From Alcanivorax sp. (GTDB lineage: Bacteria; Pseudomonadota; Gammaproteobacteria; Pseudomonadales; Alcanivoracaceae), in NCBI GenBank assembly GCA_013823245.1, contig PNLU01000019.1:1-41610 (forward strand): DNA of 41,610 nt. The letters run 5' to 3'. Below, in pieces: positions 24,960 to 32,838 of the stretch (position 1 is the stretch's first letter; the number at the start of each line of letters is the position of its first letter). Below the pieces are notes generated by a model. The model was not told the DNA's origin. It ran no database searches and worked only from the letters and a program-made list of their open reading frames with translations. The translations under genes were made by a program, and so were the position numbers.

Positions 24960-27900
24960 ATGACCCCCTTAATTTCAAAGGCGGCACTACTGTGCTGTCG
25001 GACTTTCGCGCTATTATTTTTCCTACTTCCTGCTATATCGCTAGCAGTTCTTTTCGATCCGATGCATTACGCCACTCCTCCTTCATATGTTGATGAAGGC
25101 CATGCCTATGAAGAGATCCCCGGCGAAATAATTGATAAACGGCACGGGACTGTATCTTGGTCTATAAAGGAGGGGGCTTTAAAGGGAAGATATGGGTTGG
25201 ATATTCCTATAATTAGGAGCTTCGGTTCTGGCCGGAGCGGACCAAAGCACTTTTCTAACTGGGAGCTTGAACTGCCGAGAGTCGAGGTGTCCGTATCTCC
25301 CCGAGGAGAGTCTGTAGGTGACATAAATGGACTTTCAGCTTGCAACAATCCCTACTCGCCTAGTTTCAAGAATTGGTCATCGGGGGGAGGTGGACTTACC
25401 GTTCCTGGCAACATATGGGTGAAGAGCCCTCCGATGACCTTGAGCGTCCCCGGCTACGGCGTAATGGATATTCTGAGAAAGCGTGAGGGTGACTCGCGGT
25501 TCCCGGAAAGTGCTGTATGGGTCACCACGGATAACTGGTTCCTAGAGTGCCTGGAAGATGAACCGGGGTTTAGGGCGTTCTCTCCGAATGGGGAAATATA
25601 CACTTTTTCGGAAAGAGCCCAAATCGCGGGAGTGTGGTGGTCTATTCATTCCTTCGGCGGTCATGTCACTTATTACGCCAGTAAAGTAGAGAATCAATTT
25701 GGGGATGCTATAAAGTTTGATTACGAATTGCATTATGGAGAATATGGAGAGATGCCGTCCAGCATCCGGAACTGGCTAGGAAATAATATTGTTCACTCCC
25801 ATAGGCCTCTATTGTATCGAGCTTATTTATTAAATAACGGGGGAATGGAGGGGGCGTTGGAGCTGATGTCCATTGATTACTCTAGTATTTCCTCTTACCC
25901 GACCATTGAGAAAATCACATTCAATGAATTTTCTGATTATAATTACGTTGGCTCCGCTGTTTCTCCTTACAGAAAAACGGAGATTACATATGTATACGAT
26001 ACAACATATCATCCTGTATCGAGGTATTGTCATTTCCTGGAGAGGTCAGCGAGATCAGATTGTGAGCAGGGAAAAGATTTTTCACGGTTAAACCTATCAG
26101 CTGTTCGGTATCCTGACGGAACCGAATCCAGTTATTATTACTCAGGGCCAGTAGTAAATAGTAGCTTTGATGGGATAGGTTCTGGAGGTGCCCATCTGGG
26201 GATTTCTTCGTTAGTTCATAGATCTGGGTTATTGGTAGATTATGAATATCAAAAACTAGATTGGAGAGTGGTAAAAGACACCAGCTTGAGTGGGTGGTCG
26301 CCGGCCATTAGTAGAAGAAGTGTTGTTGATATAGCGAGACATATGGAAGGGGCTGACTCCAGTGTCTGGATGCACACTGACTACAATATAAGTAGGGAGG
26401 GAAACCAATACTCACGTACAATTGTTAGCGGTGGTGGTCGTGAGTCTTCGTATCGGTACGATCGAATACTATCCTCCACTACGTATGGCAGGCTCATGCG
26501 TGAGGATAGGAGAATAGATGCTAACGACTCGCTGACCATAACATATGACTGGGATACTATTCTTTACAATGACGCATCTTATGGAGCGACGGTAAATAGA
26601 AATAAGGTTGTATTATCTAAAGTTTTGATTAGCGGCGGATTCGAAAAGTTGTATGATTATAATGAGTACGGCCATTTAACTAATGCAGTGGAGAAAGGGG
26701 TTTCTCCTGAAGGGAGAATAGAAAGAGAGAGAAAGATATCCTATTTTCATCCATATTATGCATCTGGAGGAAGTTATTATATTTTGGGGCTTAAGGATGG
26801 TGAGTGGTTGGATGAATACAATATCTATAGTGCTGAGTTCAACTGGCAAGGGAGGCCGCTTAGAGTTGCCGTTGATGGTAAGCAGCAGAATTTTGAGTAT
26901 CTGATTAGTGATAGTGATTCCCCCTACGCTTCCTTTCATTCAGGAGTGCAACAACTCCATACGACGAACTCTGTCGATTTGCCAAATACAGGCTTGGTTG
27001 GCCGAATTATTTGGGATAATGGCAGCGAGCATCAAGTGACGCTATCGGCATATGGGGGAGGGGTGCCATCAAGTGTGGCATATTCTGATGGGTCTTTTAT
27101 AAATCGCTCCGTCTTGACATCAGGAAGAGTGGTTCGTGATATCAACCACCTCAGCGTTTCAAGAAATTATCAATATGACTCTGCGGGTAGACTGATTAGT
27201 AATGTTTCTGATGTGGTGAACGGAGTTGTTGATGAACATTATATTGACTGGATCACCCCATTTTATAGAGTTCGCAGGCATAATGGTGTGGTCACGACGG
27301 AGAAATTTTATGGTTCTGGCTTGCTAGGGTTAAAGGAGGTTGGAGACATAGAATATCCTGCCTCTCATCCATACGGGAGTGTTTGGCGAGAGTCTTATTC
27401 TTATGATCAGTTTGGAAGTTTGACATTGCGTTCCATTAACAATTATAGAGTTGGTTATTTTTACGATGGTCTGGGCAGAAAAATAATTGAGAATGACACT
27501 TACAAGGGAAAAATTAATGAATATTGTTATTATATAGAAGGCGTCTCGACCTCAGACTGTGCGGGAATGTCGGATTCTCCGGTTTTTACGGCCGTCGCGA
27601 CAAAAACGACACGCGTTCATGGTAGGCCGGTAATGAGGTGGCGTGTGTATGATAATGGCGGCTACGATGTTGACAATTTGGCCAACTTTAGATCGTATTA
27701 TATGCAGAGAGCCCACCACAACTTTCCATGGGATGAAACCACGGCAAGAGAGATCGTCATTAGGCGTAATCATTCTCTAATGGCTGAGTCAGAGATTCAT
27801 GCATCTGGGCTGAAGAAAATGTTTTCATACGACGAGTATGGCCGCCTTGCATATCAGTTTGATGCTTCAGAAGGCGTAAGCGCATATTCTTATAATCCGG

Positions 27901-29789
27901 ATGGTACCAACTCCCACGTCCTTTTATCAGACAGGTTGACAAGTTATCAGTATAACATGTACGGCGCGGTTAGAAGCGTTTCAGTTAATGGTTCGATGAT
28001 AAAGGAATATGATTATTTTCCGGGCGGCCTTCTTCGAAGTAGCAATAATCACGAGTCAGGCGTTGAGGCTCGGTTTGAATATCTCGCAAATGGACTGATG
28101 AAGGCAGAAGAAATCTCTTTGGACGGCTATTCCTCCAGATTGTTGTATGATTATGACACTTACGGGAACCTAGCTAGCTTGGCTTATCCTTCTGATAGAG
28201 GCTATTCTTATTCTTACACGGCAAGAGGCCTGCCCGCCGGTGTCGGAGCAGTGGGTGATGTTACTGAATTTAATAACTGGGGTGCGATCCAGAGTATGGA
28301 GTATGGCCCTATAAGTCAGAAAGTGTCTTTCAGGCCTGATGGCTTGGCTGGAGCGGTTAGAACCCAATTGATTGGCGATGGAAACATTTTTCTGGATAGA
28401 AGTTACGATTACGACATGTACGGAAATAAAACCAATCTGCTTGACAGAATTGATGGCTCCGATTCGACTTCCCTTCGTTACGATGCTTCTGACCGGTTGA
28501 TTTTTTCGTCACATGCCGGAGTGGTTACCAGTTATGGCTATGCTGACTCTGATGATATTATGACTGTTAGACGCGATCTTTCTGACGGAGGCGTACACAG
28601 TGAACGTTATAGATATACTTATCCAGGTCGCCTCTCACTTTGGACAGTGGCAGGTCAGCACAAGAGTGTTTCTCATGATTCCGTCGGCCAAGTTACAGGA
28701 GTAGGCGCTATATCTATTGGCTACTACTCCAGCGGATTGACTAAGTCAATATCCGGCTCAGATGGTGTATCTACCTTTAGATACGATGCCAATGGGAAAT
28801 TGGTTCATTATGTTGACGAATCTGGTGTTGAAAGACATTTTATGCACAGCACAGTTCTAGGTGCAAAGATTTATAAGAGAAATATTACAGCTGATCGAGA
28901 GGCCGAGTATTTATATCTTGGGTCTAATCGGGTGGCCCGTATAGAAAGAGTTGGTGCGAGCGCTGCAACCTTTTCTCCTGCAGATAATCTGGGTATTGAT
29001 GCTGGCCTCGGTGCTGTACATCAGAGCATTAACTATAATATCGGCCACGAGGGGAATATTACATATTACGTTAATGATATGAATGGTAGTGTTCTATATG
29101 AAGTTTCAGAGGACGGGGAAGTTATCCGGAGTAGGAGGTACGGCCCTTATGGTGAAACTCGCGCCGAGTATAATTCGACAGAAGAGCGGATGCTTCACGG
29201 ATACGCTGGTGCTATCGAGTATCAACAGGGGCTAATTGGAATGGGCGTAAGAGTCTACTCGCCAGAGCTTAGGCGGTTCCTGTCTCCAGATCCTGTGTCT
29301 TATCTGTCATCTGGTAGAGATACAAGATTCATAGGGCGGTACCATTATGCGTACCACAGCCCGTATATGTACGTTGACCCAGACGGTAAGGCCGCTATGG
29401 CTGTTTACGCACTCGCGCTTGGCGCGATAGGTTATTCTGTTTATCAGTTGCACGATTTCTTCAAAAGCAGTGCCGAAATTGCTGATGCGGGCATTACGAA
29501 GCGAGCGGAGATGACTGCTGCTGATGTGAGTAGAATTTTTGCATCTGGTGCTCCGGGAGATGCGATGGAGGCGCAGCGACTTTACCACGAAAACAGGGTT
29601 TGGGCTGCGAACGCAGCGCAGAGCATGGCGGGGGATGCTTTCGTATCTTTCTCGGGCCTGACCTTTAATGCACCCTCTAGCGCTTGGGAGGCAATCGCTT
29701 CTTCGGGCGTGGGCACTTTCATAAATTTTTATGTTGGTGATGATCTCAGAGTAGATGTTGATATCCCGGGGAATCGGGAGGTTAGGTAG
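24960..29789 (+). CDS. Secreted Rhs/YD-repeat protein with variable C-terminal domain (probable polymorphic toxin)
   Basis: The 1609-residue protein starts with a Sec signal peptide (hydrophobic residues 16-29, cleavage probably after SLA at 29). Most of the chain is YD/RHS repeats, clear at residues 739 (YDSAGRLI), 957 (YDEYGRLAYQFD) and 1275 (YDANGKLVHYVDESG). The Rhs core ends with RRFLSPDPVSYL (from about residue 1438) and the junction SPYMYVDPDG, matching PxxxxDPxG, with DPDG at 1473-1476. The 133-residue tail after it starts hydrophobic (AAMAVYALALGAIGYSVY), then becomes polar and helical, and matches no toxin family I recognise. The N-terminus resembles WapA-like secreted YD proteins more than type VI cargo; no VgrG or PAAR gene is nearby. 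Codon use (AGA, AGG, ATA, TTA) and low GC mark horizontal origin. Confidence 0.88.
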   Translation: MTPLISKAALLCCRTFALLFFLLPAISLAVLFDPMHYATPPSYVDEGHAYEEIPGEIIDKRHGTVSWSIKEGALKGRYGLDIPIIRSFGSGRSGPKHFSNWELELPRVEVSVSPRGESVGDINGLSACNNPYSPSFKNWSSGGGGLTVPGNIWVKSPPMTLSVPGYGVMDILRKREGDSRFPESAVWVTTDNWFLECLEDEPGFRAFSPNGEIYTFSERAQIAGVWWSIHSFGGHVTYYASKVENQFGDAIKFDYELHYGEYGEMPSSIRNWLGNNIVHSHRPLLYRAYLLNNGGMEGALELMSIDYSSISSYPTIEKITFNEFSDYNYVGSAVSPYRKTEITYVYDTTYHPVSRYCHFLERSARSDCEQGKDFSRLNLSAVRYPDGTESSYYYSGPVVNSSFDGIGSGGAHLGISSLVHRSGLLVDYEYQKLDWRVVKDTSLSGWSPAISRRSVVDIARHMEGADSSVWMHTDYNISREGNQYSRTIVSGGGRESSYRYDRILSSTTYGRLMREDRRIDANDSLTITYDWDTILYNDASYGATVNRNKVVLSKVLISGGFEKLYDYNEYGHLTNAVEKGVSPEGRIERERKISYFHPYYASGGSYYILGLKDGEWLDEYNIYSAEFNWQGRPLRVAVDGKQQNFEYLISDSDSPYASFHSGVQQLHTTNSVDLPNTGLVGRIIWDNGSEHQVTLSAYGGGVPSSVAYSDGSFINRSVLTSGRVVRDINHLSVSRNYQYDSAGRLISNVSDVVNGVVDEHYIDWITPFYRVRRHNGVVTTEKFYGSGLLGLKEVGDIEYPASHPYGSVWRESYSYDQFGSLTLRSINNYRVGYFYDGLGRKIIENDTYKGKINEYCYYIEGVSTSDCAGMSDSPVFTAVATKTTRVHGRPVMRWRVYDNGGYDVDNLANFRSYYMQRAHHNFPWDETTAREIVIRRNHSLMAESEIHASGLKKMFSYDEYGRLAYQFDASEGVSAYSYNPDGTNSHVLLSDRLTSYQYNMYGAVRSVSVNGSMIKEYDYFPGGLLRSSNNHESGVEARFEYLANGLMKAEEISLDGYSSRLLYDYDTYGNLASLAYPSDRGYSYSYTARGLPAGVGAVGDVTEFNNWGAIQSMEYGPISQKVSFRPDGLAGAVRTQLIGDGNIFLDRSYDYDMYGNKTNLLDRIDGSDSTSLRYDASDRLIFSSHAGVVTSYGYADSDDIMTVRRDLSDGGVHSERYRYTYPGRLSLWTVAGQHKSVSHDSVGQVTGVGAISIGYYSSGLTKSISGSDGVSTFRYDANGKLVHYVDESGVERHFMHSTVLGAKIYKRNITADREAEYLYLGSNRVARIERVGASAATFSPADNLGIDAGLGAVHQSINYNIGHEGNITYYVNDMNGSVLYEVSEDGEVIRSRRYGPYGETRAEYNSTEERMLHGYAGAIEYQQGLIGMGVRVYSPELRRFLSPDPVSYLSSGRDTRFIGRYHYAYHSPYMYVDPDGKAAMAVYALALGAIGYSVYQLHDFFKSSAEIADAGITKRAEMTAADVSRIFASGAPGDAMEAQRLYHENRVWAANAAQSMAGDAFVSFSGLTFNAPSSAWEAIASSGVGTFINFYVGDDLRVDVDIPGNREVR

Positions 29790-29790
29790 A

Positions 29791-30261
29791 ATGAAGCAGA
29801 ATATTATGCTCGTCCTTGTTTTTTTACTTGGCTGGTCTTTTTATTTTTTTTCTAGTTATGATGGGTATAGGAAAATATCTTTTCTTTATTATACATATAG
29901 AAATGGTAGTGAAGTTAACGAAAATGGTGTCTGTTTGAGGCTGGCTTCTCCATGGGTAATAAGGTCGAGGCCTCATGAAGGGTACAAATACTACGACATT
30001 ATGATGGCGGATCTTAATCGTGAAACCATTCTTCTGGTGACATATGACCCTAGGGCTGAGACGGCTGATAGTGTGCTGGGCCAAGTGGACGCATTGTACT
30101 TTCAGTATAAAGGGAGAAATCAAGCCATGCTCATAAGCGACGAGCTATCTGTCTTGTTCGATTCGCTGGTTGGCGGGTATTTTTTTGGCACTGATCGCCG
30201 TGCAATTCAAGAGTTTTCGATCTATCTGGCGGAAAAGGAGGTAATTTCCCGGGAATGCTGA
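29791..30261 (+). CDS. Small membrane-anchored protein, candidate immunity partner of the Rhs protein
   Basis: The gene starts one base after the Rhs stop, so the two are surely co-transcribed. The 156-residue product has an N-terminal hydrophobic anchor (MLVLVFLLGWSFYFF, about residues 6-20). A soluble domain of about 130 residues follows, rich in Tyr and Arg (YRKISFLYYTYRNG, then YDIMMADLNRETILLVTYD). I recognise no family. Position directly after the variable tail of an Rhs protein is where immunity genes usually lie, and a membrane anchor would suit protection in the periplasm or at the inner membrane; both points are inference. Composition is as AT-rich as the Rhs gene. ATG at 29791 is favoured over earlier in-frame codons inside the Rhs gene. 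Confidence 0.65.
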   Translation: MKQNIMLVLVFLLGWSFYFFSSYDGYRKISFLYYTYRNGSEVNENGVCLRLASPWVIRSRPHEGYKYYDIMMADLNRETILLVTYDPRAETADSVLGQVDALYFQYKGRNQAMLISDELSVLFDSLVGGYFFGTDRRAIQEFSIYLAEKEVISREC

Positions 30262-30273
30262 GGTGATATCACC
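30262..30273. repeat. Perfect 12-bp palindrome after the candidate immunity gene
   Basis: GGTGATATCACC begins right after the stop codon at 30259-30261. It lacks a T tract, so it is not a typical terminator. It lies about 50 bases inside the right end of the foreign segment. Confidence 0.4.
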
Positions 30274-30300
30274 GTAGGCAACTTGTGAGGCACGTGTGGA

Positions 30301-30918
30301 TTACTGGATTACCGCCACACCTTGAAGCAACTCACCGGCAAAGCCGGGTAATTTGGGGTGACGCCAACGGCGCAGGCCGGAGATATCGAAACCGTGGTCG
30401 GCCAGTAAGGTGCCGGTATCACGGGTCAACTGGCAGCCGCAGGCCAGATGGCGCCACAGCGGGTTCAGGCCGTGTTGCACGCGGCGGGTCAGCGGGCGTT
30501 CGCTTTGCACATGTTCCAGCACCAGCAACTGGCCATCGGGGCGCAGCACGCGGGCAACTTCGCGCGCCGCAGCCTCGCGATCAGGAATGGTGCAGAACAC
30601 CAGGCAGGCGATCACGGTATCAAAGTGGTGGTCGGGGTAGGGCAGTGCCTCGGCACCGGCCTCGACCAGATGAAAACGCTCCGGCTGCGGCAGTGCTTCG
30701 GCTGCGGCTCGTGCTTTCGCCAGCATGGCGCCGCCCGGCTCAATACCGTGTATTTCCGTGGCGGCCGGGGTGTAGCGACCGAAGTTGGCGCCAGTGCCGA
30801 CGCCCAGTTCCAGCACGCGACCGCGCGCCCCGGCCAGCAGGGCGTCGCGATCACGGTTCAGGGGCCGGGTGGCCCAGTCCAGCAGGGGCGGGAACAGCTT
30901 GTCTTCGTACCAACCCAT
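30301..30918 (-). CDS. Class I SAM-dependent methyltransferase (UbiE-like fold)
   Basis: The 205-residue protein has the SAM motif I VLELGVGTGANFGRY (about residues 35-49), the acidic IHGIEPGGAM, and the later motifs FDTVIACLVFCTIPD and EVARVLRPDGQLLVLEHV. This is typical of methyltransferase domain 11 proteins related to UbiE and METTL7. The substrate is unknown. Its start codon overlaps the stop of the upstream TPR-like gene by one base (TAATG), so the two are coupled. Its 3' end is duplicated on the far side of the Rhs module, and this copy may be a hybrid whose last 40-50 codons came with the module. Confidence 0.85.
   Translation of the reverse strand: MGWYEDKLFPPLLDWATRPLNRDRDALLAGARGRVLELGVGTGANFGRYTPAATEIHGIEPGGAMLAKARAAAEALPQPERFHLVEAGAEALPYPDHHFDTVIACLVFCTIPDREAAAREVARVLRPDGQLLVLEHVQSERPLTRRVQHGLNPLWRHLACGCQLTRDTGTLLADHGFDISGLRRWRHPKLPGFAGELLQGVAVIQ
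30323..30447. repeat. Right copy of the direct repeat bounding the Rhs module
   Basis: This is the 3' end of the intact methyltransferase gene and the partner of 24652-24776. Homology begins close to the gene's stop and ends inside the reading frame, so the repeat coincides with the C-terminal coding part and not with a tRNA or a classical attachment site. Confidence 0.85.
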
Positions 30919-32156
30919 TACTTGACGTCCGGCAGCCTGTATTCGTGCGGGTTTTCCATCATGTGCATGTTCAGCGGTGGACTCAACACGTTGGTCAGGT
31001 TGTGGTCGGTGACCCGGCTGAAGCGGCGGCGATGGCGCTCGAAGGCACGGAAGCTGCGGTAGTGCTGGTCGTACAGGTGCGCTTCCTGAAGCCGTTTGAA
31101 GGCGTACATGGTATCCAGCGCGTCCATCGACCAGGTCGGAGTGTAGCGCGTGGCCTTGTTGAGGTAATCGATGGCCTGATTGAGGTCACGCTTGCGGCTC
31201 ATGTACATGATGGCGTTGGCGTATTCATAGTTCAGGATCGGAATATCCGGTGCCATCTTGAACGCCTTGCCGAACGACTCATCCACCACGGTGCTGCGGG
31301 CACCGTAGGTGATACGGCCAGTGGCACGTCCCACGCGGCGCATGATGTTGGCATCCACTGCGGCACGGAAAGCGTGGCCCAGCGGGTGGTCCGGAATCAG
31401 TTCGACGATTTCCTCGGCGTTATCCTTGATGCGGCCGATATAACCGCGCACCACGATTACCGGCACCGGTGATTCTTCCGCAATCCGGGCGATGGCATAG
31501 GCGTAGCCGAGTTTGGTGAAGGCCACCAGTTCACTGGCAATCGGATCATCGGCGGCGCGTTCGATCAGGTCGATATGCTCGCGCACGCGGTTGGCCACGT
31601 CCTGCAGCATCATGTACTTCTCGGTCTGCCGGTCGGCCAGATAGATGGCATAGGTAATCTGCGCAAACATGGCCGGATACAGGCCCATGATGCCCAGCTT
31701 CAGACCTTCTTCCCGGGCATCCTGGAAATCGCCGCGCAGGAACAGGCGCCATACCTCGACAAGGCGACGGCTGAGGTCTTCATAGCCCTGGAAGTTCTCG
31801 ATGCCGTTGAGCATTTCAGGGTAGTTGGAACCCATGTATTCCAGATAGCCAGCGGACGGGAACGGCGCGCGCACGCCGATCATGAATTCATCCCAGCGCT
31901 CTTCGATTTCGGCATGTGAGTAGTCGAAGAATCGCTTGTTGTAGGGGACTTCGTTCCACGGCACCAGGAAGATGCGCTCATCCACCGGGATGTCGATATA
32001 CGAGAGTTCCTCGGCGGTGACTTCGTCGCTCTCGTCATCGGGGCCATCATCGTCAATCAGGCCGTAACTGAGGCGGGGCAAGGCGGAGAGGGCAAGACTG
32101 AAAGCAAGCAATAGCGCGAGCCAGCGGGCTCCTGCCGAAACAGAGGTCGTATCCAT
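30918..32156 (-). CDS. Exported TPR-like protein of unknown function
   Basis: The 412-residue protein has an N-terminal signal peptide or signal anchor (WLALLLAFSLALSALPRLSY, about residues 12-31), then an acidic linker (DDDGPDDESDE). The rest is mainly helical and looks like degenerate TPR units: GDFQDAREEGLKLGIMGLYP, then AQITYAIYLADRQTEKYMM, and DLNQAIDYLNKATRYTPTW. I do not recognise a named family. It would act in the periplasm, perhaps as a scaffold. It is translationally coupled to the methyltransferase gene that follows, which suggests a shared function. Confidence 0.6.
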   Translation of the reverse strand: MDTTSVSAGARWLALLLAFSLALSALPRLSYGLIDDDGPDDESDEVTAEELSYIDIPVDERIFLVPWNEVPYNKRFFDYSHAEIEERWDEFMIGVRAPFPSAGYLEYMGSNYPEMLNGIENFQGYEDLSRRLVEVWRLFLRGDFQDAREEGLKLGIMGLYPAMFAQITYAIYLADRQTEKYMMLQDVANRVREHIDLIERAADDPIASELVAFTKLGYAYAIARIAEESPVPVIVVRGYIGRIKDNAEEIVELIPDHPLGHAFRAAVDANIMRRVGRATGRITYGARSTVVDESFGKAFKMAPDIPILNYEYANAIMYMSRKRDLNQAIDYLNKATRYTPTWSMDALDTMYAFKRLQEAHLYDQHYRSFRAFERHRRRFSRVTDHNLTNVLSPPLNMHMMENPHEYRLPDVK

Positions 32157-32465
32157 GGTCTGGGACTCTTTTGGCTGAATAGCGTAACGCTTTTTGTTTT
32201 TTTATCCGCTCGCATGGCGCGGGCGGAATCAACGGAACCATGCCACAGGAGCGGCGCGTTTGAACAGACCGTCTGGCACCGGGGGCGGGGTCCAATTGGG
32301 ACAATCGTACTGTGTCGGCGCCAGGCACTGAACAGCGCAACATGACATCAGGATGACGAAATTATAAAAATCAAGGGGTTGGGGGTGACGCGTGGTGCAG
32401 GCCCGGCGCCGGAAGGGCCATCAGGGGGACGCCGGGAGTTCGTCGGAATATTGTAACCGTGACCC
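32157..32465. other. Gene-free interval
   Basis: This 309-base gap separates the TPR-like gene from the PA4642-like gene, both on the minus strand. An A/T-rich patch at 32188-32206 (minus strand GGATAAAAAAAC) may hold the -10 region of the TPR-like gene. I see no RNA gene, open frame with coding character or convincing terminator. Confidence 0.4.
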
Positions 32466-32759
32466 TCAGCCGCCGTGGCGCTCCAGAATCTCGGCGTAGC
32501 CCTGGTGGCGAACATGCTGACGCACAATGCTGGCCAGAGTACGCCCTTGCGGGTCGGTGGCTGCCGGGTTGCGACCCGCAGCGGTGAAGAAGCCCAGGAA
32601 ACGGTCGAAATCCTCCTCGCGCAGGCTGCGGTAGGCGCGCTGCAAGGCATGGAAGTCTGCGTTCAGGCCACTCTCGGGCTCGATGTCCAGAAACACCTTG
32701 ATCTGCTCGTCGGTCATCGGCTCGCCGATAACCTTCTTCTTGTCCTTGCGTTCGCTCAT
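32466..32759 (-). CDS. PA4642-like small conserved protein
   Basis: The 97-residue soluble protein begins MSERKDKKKVIGEPMTDEQI and continues with a helical segment (DFHALQRAYRSLREEDFDRF). This resembles the conserved small protein known from Pseudomonas as PA4642, from memory. Function is unknown. It is charged, has no membrane segment or cysteine, and contains an ankyrin-like phrase (AAGRNPAATDPQGRTLASIV) that could be a single ankyrin-type unit. It is a single gene, 79 bases downstream of the UbiB-like gene on the same strand. Confidence 0.65.
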   Translation of the reverse strand: MSERKDKKKVIGEPMTDEQIKVFLDIEPESGLNADFHALQRAYRSLREEDFDRFLGFFTAAGRNPAATDPQGRTLASIVRQHVRHQGYAEILERHGG

Positions 32760-32838
32760 GCCGGATTGCTCTCTCGTCGTGCCTGCGGTCGGGGTGTCGC
32801 GGTGCGGAGCGGGATTATCCGGGCGTGGGCGCGGGGAT

